From: Thermospira aquatica
GTDB taxonomy: Bacteria > Spirochaetota > Brevinematia > Brevinematales > Thermospiraceae
NCBI RefSeq assembly: GCF_023525255.1
Contig: NZ_CP073355.1
Span: 868,001 to 932,000, forward strand
Direction: 5' to 3'
Length of the DNA: 64,000 nt
Part shown: positions 1 through 8,598 of the stretch, in pieces
How positions within the stretch are numbered: the first letter of the stretch is position 1
How the letters are laid out: each line of letters starts with the position of its first letter
Position numbers and translations under genes: made by a program
Notes under the pieces: generated by a model
Told to the model about the DNA's origin: nothing
Database searches by the model: none
The model's input: the letters and a program-made list of their open reading frames with translations, nothing else

Positions 1-1004
1 CTGGGCTGTGGTACAGACTTAGAACCTATCCTACTGATTGGACCAATGCCCAGGATGTTTTTGGGCAGTTTCGTTTTTTGTCGTGGATGATGCTTCCCTC
101 GTGGGGGAGTCTGCCAGTGGAGAGTTTGTTTCTCTGGGGTGGACCGTATCTCCGGGCAGAGGTGATGATGACGAGTCTCTTTCGGTATGATGGGGCGATA
201 GGGGTGATCGGTGATACGCTCATAGGATTTGCCGGGAATTTTTTAGACAGGGATGGGGATGGGAATACGGAGGATGATAGTTTCTGGGGGACGACTCTGG
301 GTTTGGGTCCACAGTTTCGTTATCTTTTTGGGGGTGGTTGGGCATGGACGGTATGGTACAAGCCAGAGTATTGTTTCTACAACAAAATGGAAAAAACCGA
401 GATAACACTCCCTAAAGACCATTGGACTCATCGGGCGGGGAGTTCGCTGGTGTTTACGTATGATGAGGGGACAAAGGCATCGGTTTCCCTCGGGTATAAT
501 CTCGTCTGGAGAGGGAGAGATGTTCGATGGGGGTATGATGAGGGAGAGGTTTTGCCTGCTTTTGATCAGGGGGTGAGCTTGCGGGGGCTTTCACGGCTAC
601 CGTTAGGAGGGACAGCGTTGTTGCTCAAGATAGGAGGGGAGGCTTTCTGGTGGGAGAAGACGCCCCGTCTGATAGGGGTGAGTGCCAATGTCTTCCAGGA
701 GGAGATGACAAGTGAGGTGAGGGGGTACCATGAGGAGGAGATACAGACGAGAGTCGGGGCAATACTTCAGACAAGTCTCATCTGGGAGATAGTGAAGGGG
801 ATAAGGCTTGAGGCAGGTGTGGACGGTGCGGCGTATGAATCAGATGGTTGGAAAACGATAGGAGGGGCTGGGTGTGGTGTCCGCTGGCAGTGGAATTGGA
901 ATCAGGCTCTCCAAGTTGAGTACAACTATCCTCTTACAAAAACGGAGCACTATGGTCAGATTGTGGCGGGGTTTATGTGGCTTTTTGGAGAGGAGGGGTT
1001 ATGA
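1..1004 (+). CDS. Outer-membrane beta-barrel-like protein, 5' partial
   Basis: The reading frame is open from the first bases of the window, so the true start lies upstream; the TTG at 78 is only an internal codon. At least 334 residues are visible. The protein is rich in Trp, Tyr, Phe and Gly and alternates polar and aromatic residues in short stretches such as LVWRGRDVRWGYD and VEYNYPL. It ends in a strand-like segment, as outer-membrane barrels do (family knowledge). I recognise no named family. Its TGA overlaps the ATG of the ABC ATPase gene, so it is translationally coupled to the export module. Inference: outer-membrane component or substrate-facing barrel of that module. Confidence 0.6.
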   Translation, partial: GLWYRLRTYPTDWTNAQDVFGQFRFLSWMMLPSWGSLPVESLFLWGGPYLRAEVMMTSLFRYDGAIGVIGDTLIGFAGNFLDRDGDGNTEDDSFWGTTLGLGPQFRYLFGGGWAWTVWYKPEYCFYNKMEKTEITLPKDHWTHRAGSSLVFTYDEGTKASVSLGYNLVWRGRDVRWGYDEGEVLPAFDQGVSLRGLSRLPLGGTALLLKIGGEAFWWEKTPRLIGVSANVFQEEMTSEVRGYHEEEIQTRVGAILQTSLIWEIVKGIRLEAGVDGAAYESDGWKTIGGAGCGVRWQWNWNQALQVEYNYPLTKTEHYGQIVAGFMWLFGEEGL

Positions 1005-1693
1005 GACTACGGATTCAGGATGTGAAAAAGACCTATATGGTCGAGAGTGTGGGGGTTCCGGCTCTACGAGGGGTAACGTTGGAGGTTGATGAGGGGGAGT
1101 TTATGGCGATTGCTGGTCCATCAGGCAGTGGCAAGACCACACTCCTCAATCTGATTAGCGCGATAGATAACTATGATGAGGGAGAAATGTGGTACGATGA
1201 CCGCTGTACCAAAAACCTCTCCGAAGAGGAGCTGCGCCTCTTGCGTCGGGATAGCCTGGGTTTTATCTTCCAGAACTATAACCTGATTCCTGTTCTGACG
1301 GTGTATGAGAATGTCGAATATCCCCTATGGCTTGATCAGGAGCTTCCCCCGGAGGAGAAGCGAAAATCTCAGGTGATGAAAATGCTTGAGTCTGTGGGGC
1401 TCAAAGAGTATGCCTCCCGGTATCCGGGACAGCTTTCTGGGGGGCAGAAGCAACGGGTGGCGATAGCTCGTGCCCTGGTGAGGCAACCGAAACTGATTCT
1501 GGCGGATGAGCCCACGGCCAATCTTGACTCAAAGACGGCGCACCAGATTATTGAGCTGTTGCGTGAGTGTAACCGGGTTATGGGAGTGACGGTGATTTTT
1601 TCGACGCATGACAACCGTATTCTGGATGTGGTGGACAGGGTGGTACACCTCGAAGATGGTATAATAACCAAAGATGAAAGAAAGGAGGCATAG
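1001..1693 (+). CDS. ABC transporter ATP-binding protein (LolD/MacB type)
   Basis: This 230-residue ATPase has all the marks of the lipoprotein-export/macrolide-export class. Walker A is GPSGSGKT at residues 39-46. The Q-loop is in IFQNYNLIPVLTVYENV, followed by the LSGGQKQRVAIARAL signature, Walker B LILADEP, and the D-loop and switch His (STHDNR). I chose the ATG at 1001, not the upstream TTG at 977, because it overlaps the previous stop as ATGA and follows GAGAGGAGGGG. The FtsX-type permease two genes downstream is its obvious partner. Likely role: energising movement of a lipoprotein or peptide from the inner membrane. Confidence 0.93.
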   Translation: MRLRIQDVKKTYMVESVGVPALRGVTLEVDEGEFMAIAGPSGSGKTTLLNLISAIDNYDEGEMWYDDRCTKNLSEEELRLLRRDSLGFIFQNYNLIPVLTVYENVEYPLWLDQELPPEEKRKSQVMKMLESVGLKEYASRYPGQLSGGQKQRVAIARALVRQPKLILADEPTANLDSKTAHQIIELLRECNRVMGVTVIFSTHDNRILDVVDRVVHLEDGIITKDERKEA

Positions 1694-1694
1694 T

Positions 1695-2435
1695 ATGCGT
1701 TGGTATAGGCTGGTTTGTATTTTTGTGCTGGGATGTGTTTGTGGCTGGGGATTGGAACCAGCTTCTCTTTATGAGGAGTTTGTGAATCCTGAGAGGATTG
1801 GAGCGGTATTTACCAGTGAATCGGAGGTAAAGGCTTTTCTCCAGACGAATAAAACAGCTCTTGGTTACTATCAGGTGGGGGTGTTTTATATGTATCATGC
1901 CTATGGGGTGCTCAAGGTGATGAAGGTTTCCTCAAAGGATGCGAGAAGGCTTACCAGGGAGGCTATCAATGTCTTTGAAAAGGCGGAGAAACTGGAATCT
2001 CGTGAGCCTATGCTGTATTCGATGTTAGGGGGTGCGTATCTGTTTTCGTCTCAGTGGGGGAGTGTGATGGACAAGATGCGCAATGGACGAAAAGGGGTGT
2101 TTTATAATGATAAGGCTGTATTGATGGCGCCTGAAAACCTTCGTATCCGGGAAAATCGCTTGAGAAACTATCTTCACCTGCCACCCGAGTATTTTCCCAA
2201 TATCTACCAGAGTATACCGGAGGATGCGGATAAGCTACTCGCAGGGGTTGAAAAATACCAGAAAGAGTATGGTGAATACGCAAGGGAAGTGCGTGCTCTT
2301 GCCTATTATGGTAAGGGGCTTGTGGCCTTTTACAAAAAGGATAGAGTCCAGGCACGGGAAAACCTCCAGAAGGTAGAAAAAAACACCAGTCTCTATGACC
2401 GTGCCCAGGAGCTTTTGAAGCGGGTGGGAGATTAG
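1695..2435 (+). CDS. TPR-like exported protein, probable lipoprotein
   Basis: The 246-residue product begins MRWYRLVCIFVLGCVCG, a signal peptide with a possible lipobox (VLGC, Cys14). The start at 1695 is preferred over the in-frame ATG at 1674 because AAAGGAGG lies just upstream of 1695. The rest is helical with TPR-like pairs (AINVFEKAEKLESREPMLY; ALAYYGKGLVAFYKKD near the C-terminus). It lies between the ABC ATPase and the permease genes with 1-base gaps, so it probably acts with the transporter on the periplasmic side. It loosely recalls TRAP-T/TatT-like TPR lipoproteins. Its specific function is unknown. Confidence 0.7.
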   Translation: MRWYRLVCIFVLGCVCGWGLEPASLYEEFVNPERIGAVFTSESEVKAFLQTNKTALGYYQVGVFYMYHAYGVLKVMKVSSKDARRLTREAINVFEKAEKLESREPMLYSMLGGAYLFSSQWGSVMDKMRNGRKGVFYNDKAVLMAPENLRIRENRLRNYLHLPPEYFPNIYQSIPEDADKLLAGVEKYQKEYGEYAREVRALAYYGKGLVAFYKKDRVQARENLQKVEKNTSLYDRAQELLKRVGD

Positions 2436-2436
2436 G

Positions 2437-3678
2437 ATGAAAAAGATTCTGAAAGTATGGAAGCTGGCATGGCGGAATGTCCTGAGGAACAAACGGCGGA
2501 GTCTCCTCTCAGCGGCTGTGCTGGTGATGGGGGTGAGTGCCCTGGTGGTTTTTGGTGGGTATATTGAGGCGGTGTATTATTATCTCGGGAATAGTGTGAT
2601 AGCGCAGAAGGGACATTTTCAGGTGGCCAGAAAAGGCTACTGGGAGGGGGAGGAAGAGTCTCTGGCTCTTGCCCTCACTCCTGAGGATCAGAAGACAATC
2701 CAGGAGATTCTTAAAAAAAAGGGGGGTGTGCGGGTACTGACGGGGAGGCTCTCTGCCTCCGGGATCCTGGGGAATCAGGAGCGTTCTACGATCTTTGTGG
2801 GGTATGGGGTCGATCCAGAGAAGGAGCTTGATCTTTTGCAGATGGTGGGGTATGGGGGAGCCAATCTCTCTGTGCTTCTCCAGGATCAGACCATTATTTT
2901 GGGAAAGATTCTTGCCAGACAGATGGGGCTTGGTCCTGGTGATATGGTTACCCTGATGTCGATGTCGGAAGGTGGATCCCTTGAGGCTGTTTATGTCAGG
3001 GTGGGGGATGTGTTGTCCACAGGGGTGACGGCGGTAGATTCCCGGATCGTGATAGCCAATCTCACCACGATGAAGGAGCTTCTCTATACACCAAAACTTC
3101 ATACGATGGTGGCGTTACTGGATGAGTCGTTTTCCCGTGGGGATGTGGAGAGGTATGTGAGAGAACTCTCTCAGGAACTCAAAAACCAGGGGCTTGGATA
3201 CGAGGTGAGAATATGGTATAACCTGGATGATACCTATCTCCCCACGATGCGCATGCTTCAGACGACGTTTACCATCATTACTATTATCTTTTTGGTGGTC
3301 ATTGGGTTTACCATTGTGAATACGATGTATATGGCGGTGATGGAGCGTGTTTCAGAGGTGGGAACACTTCGGGCGATAGGAACTTCACCAAAGATGCTTT
3401 TTGGGATGTTTGTGACTGAGGGGGCGCTGATCAGTATTGTGGCGACGGCTGTAGGGGTCGTTGTTGGCATAGTGTTGATAGTCGTGTTGAATCGTATGAA
3501 CATTATGCTCCCCCCCTATCCAGGACAGTCAGAGTCTTATCCCCTGGTGTTTAAGTTGAGCGTGGGGGTGGTGGTTTGGGCTTCGGTGTTTAACATCCTG
3601 GGGGCTGTGGTGGCCAGTATGATTCCTGCACGTAAGGCACTCAAATTTCGTATTGTGGAGGCACTTCGTCATGTATAA
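2437..3678 (+). CDS. FtsX-type ABC permease (LolC/E or MacB-like)
   Basis: This 413-residue membrane protein has the FtsX/MacB topology. One N-terminal transmembrane helix follows WKLAWRNVLRNKRRSLLSAA. A large periplasmic domain spans roughly residues 50-270. Three C-terminal helices begin at FTIITIIFLVVIGFTIVNT, with the conserved cytoplasmic segment MERVSEVGTLRAIGTS between the first two. The C-terminus carries the usual coupling sequence PARKALKFRIVEALRHV. It is the partner of the ATPase at 1001. The last 8 bases overlap the next gene. Family members move lipoproteins or peptides out of the inner membrane. Confidence 0.93.
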   Translation: MKKILKVWKLAWRNVLRNKRRSLLSAAVLVMGVSALVVFGGYIEAVYYYLGNSVIAQKGHFQVARKGYWEGEEESLALALTPEDQKTIQEILKKKGGVRVLTGRLSASGILGNQERSTIFVGYGVDPEKELDLLQMVGYGGANLSVLLQDQTIILGKILARQMGLGPGDMVTLMSMSEGGSLEAVYVRVGDVLSTGVTAVDSRIVIANLTTMKELLYTPKLHTMVALLDESFSRGDVERYVRELSQELKNQGLGYEVRIWYNLDDTYLPTMRMLQTTFTIITIIFLVVIGFTIVNTMYMAVMERVSEVGTLRAIGTSPKMLFGMFVTEGALISIVATAVGVVVGIVLIVVLNRMNIMLPPYPGQSESYPLVFKLSVGVVVWASVFNILGAVVASMIPARKALKFRIVEALRHV

Positions 3679-4405
3679 GGGAAAAAGTGTTGTCGGGATG
3701 TTTTTGATGATGATTATGTCTGTGATGATGGGACAGGATGTACAGACGCTCCTTCAAAAGGTCGAACATGCGCAGCGAGCAGCAGACAGCTATGTTGGTA
3801 AGATGCTCCTCACAACCTATGATGGAGAAAGAAAAACAGGAGAAGCCTCACTTGAACTGTATGTAAAAGGCCTGGAACTCTCGATAGCTCGGTACCTCAC
3901 ACCGTCAGGTGACCGGGGAAAGGCGATTCTCCAGCGTGGGCGGGATTATTGGTTTTATTTTCCAAAAACCAGACAGAGTGTGAAAATTTCTCCCAAGCAG
4001 AGGCTTCTCGGGGATGCTATGGTAGGAGATGTCGTGAAACCGCCCCTTCTGGCGACGTATACGGTGACGCTGGTGAGTAATACCTCAAGGGAGTCTGTGT
4101 TTGAGCTGGTGGCGAAGGATGACTCTGCCCCTTACCAGTATATTTTGCTCTGGTGGAATACCGCTGAAGAAAAGATAACAAAAGAAGAGTTTTATACTCG
4201 GACGAGGGTGCATCTCAAGACGGCGAGGTATCTTGCTCATCGGAGGATAAAAAACTACAATTTTGCCACAAAGGTCGAGATTCAGGATGCGCTCGTCACC
4301 AACAAAAAAACAGAGATAGAGATGGTAGATCTTCAGGAAAGGGTGCTTCGGGATCAGATTTTTTATCCCGAATCTCTGGATTATTTGCCATATACCTATA
4401 GGTAG
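3671..4405 (+). CDS. LolA-like outer-membrane lipoprotein-sorting protein
   Basis: The 244-residue product has a signal peptide (YKGKSVVGMFLMMIMSVMMGQ). The following region fits the LolA/LolB-like fold family annotated as outer membrane lipoprotein-sorting protein: ADSYVGKMLLTTYDGERKTG, then YLTPSGDRGKAILQRGRDYWFYFPKTRQSVKIS. The start at 3671 overlaps the permease stop (ATGTATAA) and has GGAGG about 10 bases upstream; the in-frame ATG at 3653 has no such site. Together with the ATPase and permease it makes a Lol-like route to the outer membrane. Whether it carries lipoproteins or a lipid-like product is unknown. Confidence 0.82.
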   Translation: MYKGKSVVGMFLMMIMSVMMGQDVQTLLQKVEHAQRAADSYVGKMLLTTYDGERKTGEASLELYVKGLELSIARYLTPSGDRGKAILQRGRDYWFYFPKTRQSVKISPKQRLLGDAMVGDVVKPPLLATYTVTLVSNTSRESVFELVAKDDSAPYQYILLWWNTAEEKITKEEFYTRTRVHLKTARYLAHRRIKNYNFATKVEIQDALVTNKKTEIEMVDLQERVLRDQIFYPESLDYLPYTYR

Positions 4406-4416
4406 AGGAGAAAAGG

Positions 4417-5400
4417 ATGCGGTACAAGAAGCGGAGGTATGTTTTCCTGCTGGAAGAGAATCCGCAGAGTCTTTTTGTTGATCACCTTGGGAACTGGTTT
4501 CTTTTGAGAGGACAGGTGATAGAGGTACTTGTGAGGGATTTACTTAGCTATCTGGATGAACCTCATACTCTGGAAGAGATTGTGGCCGAGTTTGAAAATC
4601 GTGCTCGAGCGGAGGATATACAGGATGCCTTGAATCAGCTGGTACGATTGGGGGTTCTTGAGGAATGTGATGATGTGAGCGGTGATGAAGGGGTTGTGGG
4701 GTTTCTTGGGCTTTTTACACCTTATCTTGAGGAAAAGAAAACAACCTATCTTCAGCGGCTGGAAAGAGCCTCTGTTCTTGTTTTAGGAGAGGGGAGGGTG
4801 GCTCAGGGGATTGAAGAGGGGCTTCGGGAGAGTAGAGTACAGGTGAAAAGGTCTCCATGGTTGAACGAGGAGGACTCCTCTCTTTCTGGGAGGGTGCAGA
4901 GTCTTTTGCGGGGTTTTTCTCTGGTTATTGTGACAGGAAGCGGGCGTTCGTTGGGTTTTCTTGAGGCGGTGAATGAGGCGGCCATGCTTGAAAACGTTCG
5001 TGTGCTCTATGTTGAAGAGGATTGGACAGGGGGTGTGGTGGGGCCTCTGGTGATACCTGGAGAGACGCCTTGTTATAGGTGTTATCTTGAGAGAAAACAA
5101 ACCAACAAGGAGTATGATATCGGTTTTGAACTCATGCGAAAGGTGGAGGGGGATGTGAACACGCAGACGGGGTTTTCTCCTTTTGTGATGTGGTTGGTGT
5201 CGATAGCAGTGACAGAATCTGTAAAATTTCTCTCGTGGTATTTACCCTGTGAGATGGTGAAGGGGGTGTTTCTGGTTGATGCGGTGAACTATCGTGTTCA
5301 ATTTCATCCTGTTCTCAAGTCCCCGTATTGTTCTGTCTGCGGGTATGTGGATCGTATTCCGCCTCAGATGGTCTGGACGGAGGATAATCATGGGGTATGA
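4417..5400 (+). CDS. E1-like/ThiF-type TOMM partner protein with RRE
   Basis: This 327-residue protein matches the leader-binding partner of YcaO cyclodehydratases (the Ocin-ThiF-like group). The first 90 residues look like a PqqD-type winged-helix RRE (IEVLVRDLLSYLDEPHTLEE, then DALNQLVRLGVLEE). A degenerate Rossmann E1-like domain follows (ERASVLVLGEGRVAQGIEEG). Two CxxC pairs, C219/C222 and C305/C308, fit the zinc site of this family. Family role: bind the leader of a precursor peptide and present it to YcaO. The gene overlaps the YcaO start by 11 bases. RBS AGGAG lies upstream of the ATG. Confidence 0.88.
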   Translation: MRYKKRRYVFLLEENPQSLFVDHLGNWFLLRGQVIEVLVRDLLSYLDEPHTLEEIVAEFENRARAEDIQDALNQLVRLGVLEECDDVSGDEGVVGFLGLFTPYLEEKKTTYLQRLERASVLVLGEGRVAQGIEEGLRESRVQVKRSPWLNEEDSSLSGRVQSLLRGFSLVIVTGSGRSLGFLEAVNEAAMLENVRVLYVEEDWTGGVVGPLVIPGETPCYRCYLERKQTNKEYDIGFELMRKVEGDVNTQTGFSPFVMWLVSIAVTESVKFLSWYLPCEMVKGVFLVDAVNYRVQFHPVLKSPYCSVCGYVDRIPPQMVWTEDNHGV

Positions 5401-6793
5401 GGTACGTTTTGGAGCGTTCCAGGTAACTTCATCCGGAGTTTCTCGTGAACTCTCGTATTGGGTGAGAAGAATGGAGCCTTTTTTTTCATCGTTGACCGGG
5501 ATAATCAACTACTATTATGTGGCTGAGGTGGCACCTGGAGAGCCACAACTCTTTTTTTCGAGTGCACGTCTTCATCGAATGTCGTATCATCTGGGGATGC
5601 CTTTTGATCCTCAGGTTGGGGGGATTGGAGAGACGGCGGAGGAGGCTTTTCTCTCAACGTGTGGGGAGGCTCTGGAGCGGTATGCCTCGTCGGTGGTTCC
5701 TGTGAAACAGCTTCCGCTGGCAGATTATGAGACCATGATGAAAAGACAAGAGAGGGTGGTTTCGCCGGACAAGTTTATGTTGTATGCTTCGTGGCAGTAC
5801 GAGCAGGAAAACTTTGCGTATGATCTTTTTTTACCATCATCTCTTGTGCGGTGGGTTAAGGGGATATCTCTGGTTTCGGGGGATGAAGTATGGGTTCCGG
5901 CGGCTTTTGTTTATATGCCGTATATGTATGAGTTTGGGCAGGAGGCACGTATCAATCATACAACCTCCACAGGACTGGCGTTTCATTTTGTGCCCTCTCA
6001 GGCGTGGAAAACAGGGTTGTGTGAGGTGGTTGAACGGGATGCTTTTGCTTTGACTTGGTGGGCACGGCTTACACCGGATGAGCTGGATCTCGATTCTGTT
6101 GATGATGAACGGGTTCGCCGTTTGCTTGATGAGCGATTGGGAGCGTGGAAGAAGAAAATTCGTGTGTTTTCCCTGCCAACAGATAGCCGTTTTCCTGTCT
6201 TTTTGGGTTTGATAGAAGAGGATGATGAGAGGGCGAAACAGCCCTCCGTTCCGGCGTTGTGTATAGGGGCTGCTGCATCACTGGATGTGGCGACGGCTCT
6301 ATACAAGGTGATTATTGAGGTGGTTCAGACGTATAAGTTTGCGTCCTATCTCAAACAACAGAATGAAAAGCTTCCCCAGAAACGCGTTTTTGAGGGGAAG
6401 TGGGATGAGGAGATAAGGGATTTTAGCGAGGGTGTGTTGTGTTATAGCTATCCACAATGGCGTAAGCATCTTTCGTTTCTTAAGGGTGAAAAAAGGATAA
6501 GTTTCCGTGACTTGTGTCAACAAAAGGGTTTTAACTCCCTCGCTGAGGCATGTGCCTTTCTTCAAACTCTGGGGTTTGAAGCCCTGGTGGTGGATATTAC
6601 GCCGGAGGATATCCGTTCTGCAGGTGGGTATGTGAGTCGGGTGGTGGTACCGGGTATGCTGGGGCTCAATGGTGCCCATCGGTACCGTTTTTGGGGTGGA
6701 GAGAGGCTTTTCACCCTTCCACAAAAACTGGGGTTAAGAGATCATCGTTTGCAAGAGGACGAACTCAATCCCTATCCTCATCCGTTTCCATAG
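5390..6793 (+). CDS. YcaO-domain azoline-forming cyclodehydratase
   Basis: YcaO enzymes use ATP to cyclise Cys, Ser or Thr of a precursor peptide to azolines. The 467-residue product shows the YcaO hallmarks: GIGETAEEAFLSTCGEALER from residue 78, NHTTSTGLAFH from about 189, and CEVVERDAFALTWW from about 211. The very end is NPYPHPFP, the proline-rich C-terminus typical of TOMM-class YcaO proteins. I chose the ATG at 5390 because it sits after GGACGGAGG and overlaps the preceding stop; the frame extends upstream only inside the previous gene. Preceded by the E1-like partner and followed by a SagB-like dehydrogenase, it should be a TOMM synthetase, not a thioamide-only YcaO. Confidence 0.92.
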   Translation: MGYEVRFGAFQVTSSGVSRELSYWVRRMEPFFSSLTGIINYYYVAEVAPGEPQLFFSSARLHRMSYHLGMPFDPQVGGIGETAEEAFLSTCGEALERYASSVVPVKQLPLADYETMMKRQERVVSPDKFMLYASWQYEQENFAYDLFLPSSLVRWVKGISLVSGDEVWVPAAFVYMPYMYEFGQEARINHTTSTGLAFHFVPSQAWKTGLCEVVERDAFALTWWARLTPDELDLDSVDDERVRRLLDERLGAWKKKIRVFSLPTDSRFPVFLGLIEEDDERAKQPSVPALCIGAAASLDVATALYKVIIEVVQTYKFASYLKQQNEKLPQKRVFEGKWDEEIRDFSEGVLCYSYPQWRKHLSFLKGEKRISFRDLCQQKGFNSLAEACAFLQTLGFEALVVDITPEDIRSAGGYVSRVVVPGMLGLNGAHRYRFWGGERLFTLPQKLGLRDHRLQEDELNPYPHPFP

Positions 6794-6802
6794 AGGAGGA
6801 CG

Positions 6803-7645
6803 ATGATGATACTGAGAAAACCATCACCACTGGAAGAGGCGGCCAGGCTCTCCTATCCACCGAGAGAATGGGATCTCTATGCGGAAGCCCTGACGTATCA
6901 GGAGCATAGTAAATTTGGCAGGGAAAAAAGTCGAGAGGATTTTGTTCATATTGGTCAGTTGAGACAGAATAAAGGGCTTATCTCCTCGATGACGAGACAC
7001 TTTAAGGTGTATCCGGAGGTTATTTATAGCCCTCTTCCTCAGATTGTGGACTTGCTGGGGGAGGGTGTGTCACTGGAAGAGGCTATTCTTCGTCGGAGAA
7101 GTGTTCGAGCTTTTTCGAAAAAAGAGATGCCTTTTGAGGTTTTTGCGAAGATGTTGGTGTTCTCCTATGGGATAACAGGGGAAATGTCGTACGATACAGG
7201 GGACGTGCAGTACCTGAGAGCCAGTCCTTCGGCGGGGGCGCTGTATCCTCTGGAAATCTATCCTGTCGTATTCCATGTGGAGGGGCTTCAACCGGGGCTG
7301 TATCATTACAATGTGCGGGATAATGCTGTAGGAATGCTCAAAGGTGGGGATTTTTCGGATTTTCTTGTGGATATATGTACAGAACAGGAGATGGTGCGGG
7401 AGGCGAGTGTCGTGTTTTTGATTACAGCGTATCCTCTTCGGACACTGAGGAAATACAGGGAGAGAGGGCTTCGTTTTCTCTATCTGGATGCAGGTCATAT
7501 GGCTGAGCATATCTACCTTTTGGCGACGGCTTATGGGTTTGGAGCATGTGCAGTCGGAGGTGCTTATGATCATGAGGTGGAACGTTTTCTTGGGATTGAT
7601 GGGCTTCAGGAGACGCTGGTCTATCTGATGGCAGTGGGGGGATAA
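6803..7645 (+). CDS. SagB-type FMN azoline dehydrogenase (nitroreductase fold)
   Basis: The 280-residue protein carries the nitroreductase pattern of SagB/McbC oxidases. It has LEEAILRRRSVRAFSKKEMP (FMN phosphate binding) and LRASPSAGALYPLEIYPVVF, which is diagnostic for the SagB family. It then has LYLDAGHMAEHIYLLATAYG and GACAVGGAYDHEVERFLGI. In TOMM pathways this enzyme oxidises azolines to thiazoles or oxazoles. RBS GAGGAGGA lies 4-7 bases before two possible starts (6803, 6806). The stop overlaps the start of the next gene (TAATG). Inference: the final product carries aromatic azoles. Confidence 0.9.
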   Translation: MMILRKPSPLEEAARLSYPPREWDLYAEALTYQEHSKFGREKSREDFVHIGQLRQNKGLISSMTRHFKVYPEVIYSPLPQIVDLLGEGVSLEEAILRRRSVRAFSKKEMPFEVFAKMLVFSYGITGEMSYDTGDVQYLRASPSAGALYPLEIYPVVFHVEGLQPGLYHYNVRDNAVGMLKGGDFSDFLVDICTEQEMVREASVVFLITAYPLRTLRKYRERGLRFLYLDAGHMAEHIYLLATAYGFGACAVGGAYDHEVERFLGIDGLQETLVYLMAVGG

Positions 7646-8589
7646 TGGAGGTTCTTCGTCTTTTTTTCTGGTCAGGGTGGGTTCGTCAGCTGTGGGTGAA
7701 AAGATATGCTCGTCGCTGGATTGTACCTCTCTGGTCGTGGAGACTCTTTGTGTGGCGATGGTGGTGTGAGAGGCGGAGAATTTTGTCTGTAAAGCGAAAA
7801 GGGATACCCATAGTAGGTGGATGGCTTTCGGTTGAAAGTGTTTACCAGAAGCAAGGGGAGAAACTCGCTATCGCCAATCCGTGCTGGGTGAGCTGGGATA
7901 CCTCTCGAGGGAGATGGGATGGTGTAACGTGTTTTCAGGGCTACCTCCGTGAAAAACAGGCTAAAGGGATAGATTATGTGATTGGGGCAGCTCATAAGCG
8001 TTATACCTTGAGGTACTGGGAGCATTTTTTGCGTGGGAGTGGGTTTTCTTTTGGCATTTTGGGAGAGTATGAGCTTTTGATGTTCTCGGGCGGAAGTGGG
8101 GGAGAGGTGGTCTTGAGAGGTGAGGTAAAAAAAGCCAGGGAAAGCGATGTGAAAGCCTGTGGACTCTCTTTTTCACAGACAGGAAGGTATGTGCTGTGTT
8201 TTGATCTTTATCGGTGGAGGAAAGAGCTTGTTTCACCTGGGGCAAGTGAGACATGGGTGTACGAGGTTGATGGGGAGAGTGTGGGATGGATAAGTGGATG
8301 GTGGTATGCCTATCTCGAAAAAGGTCAGAGGAAAAGGGGGGTTTTGGTACGATGGATTGTTCTCTCCGGGCTTGGTTATCAGGAGAGAACAGGTTTTCTC
8401 AAAAGGGTTTTTGGCTATTATCAGGAAAAAGGGGTGCAGGTGATGATACCGGATTTTGTCTCTCCGAGGGAGTGGCTTCTCGAGGCGGGTTGTCTTTTAT
8501 CAGGGGAGAGTTATGTGGTGTTTTTTGTTGATCTTCAGGGAAAGGGTGAGATCCATCTTCACGATTTTGATGGTTTTTTTGTTTTTTAG
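7645..8589 (+). CDS. Uncharacterised protein, possibly GNAT-like acyltransferase
   Basis: I do not recognise this 314-residue protein with confidence. The first 45 residues are very rich in Trp and Arg (SWRLFVWRWWCERRRI), which suggests membrane association or an amphipathic start. The C-terminal half has a strand-helix order like a GNAT fold. VDGESVGWISGWWYAY is followed by GVLVRWIVLSGLGYQERTGF, a helix ending KRVFGYYQEKGVQVMI, and a last SGESYVVFFVD strand. If it is an acyltransferase it could tailor the azole product (inference only). It is coupled by a one-base overlap to the dehydrogenase gene. Confidence 0.6.
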   Translation: MEVLRLFFWSGWVRQLWVKRYARRWIVPLWSWRLFVWRWWCERRRILSVKRKGIPIVGGWLSVESVYQKQGEKLAIANPCWVSWDTSRGRWDGVTCFQGYLREKQAKGIDYVIGAAHKRYTLRYWEHFLRGSGFSFGILGEYELLMFSGGSGGEVVLRGEVKKARESDVKACGLSFSQTGRYVLCFDLYRWRKELVSPGASETWVYEVDGESVGWISGWWYAYLEKGQRKRGVLVRWIVLSGLGYQERTGFLKRVFGYYQEKGVQVMIPDFVSPREWLLEAGCLLSGESYVVFFVDLQGKGEIHLHDFDGFFVF

Positions 8590-8598
8590 GAGGAGAGG

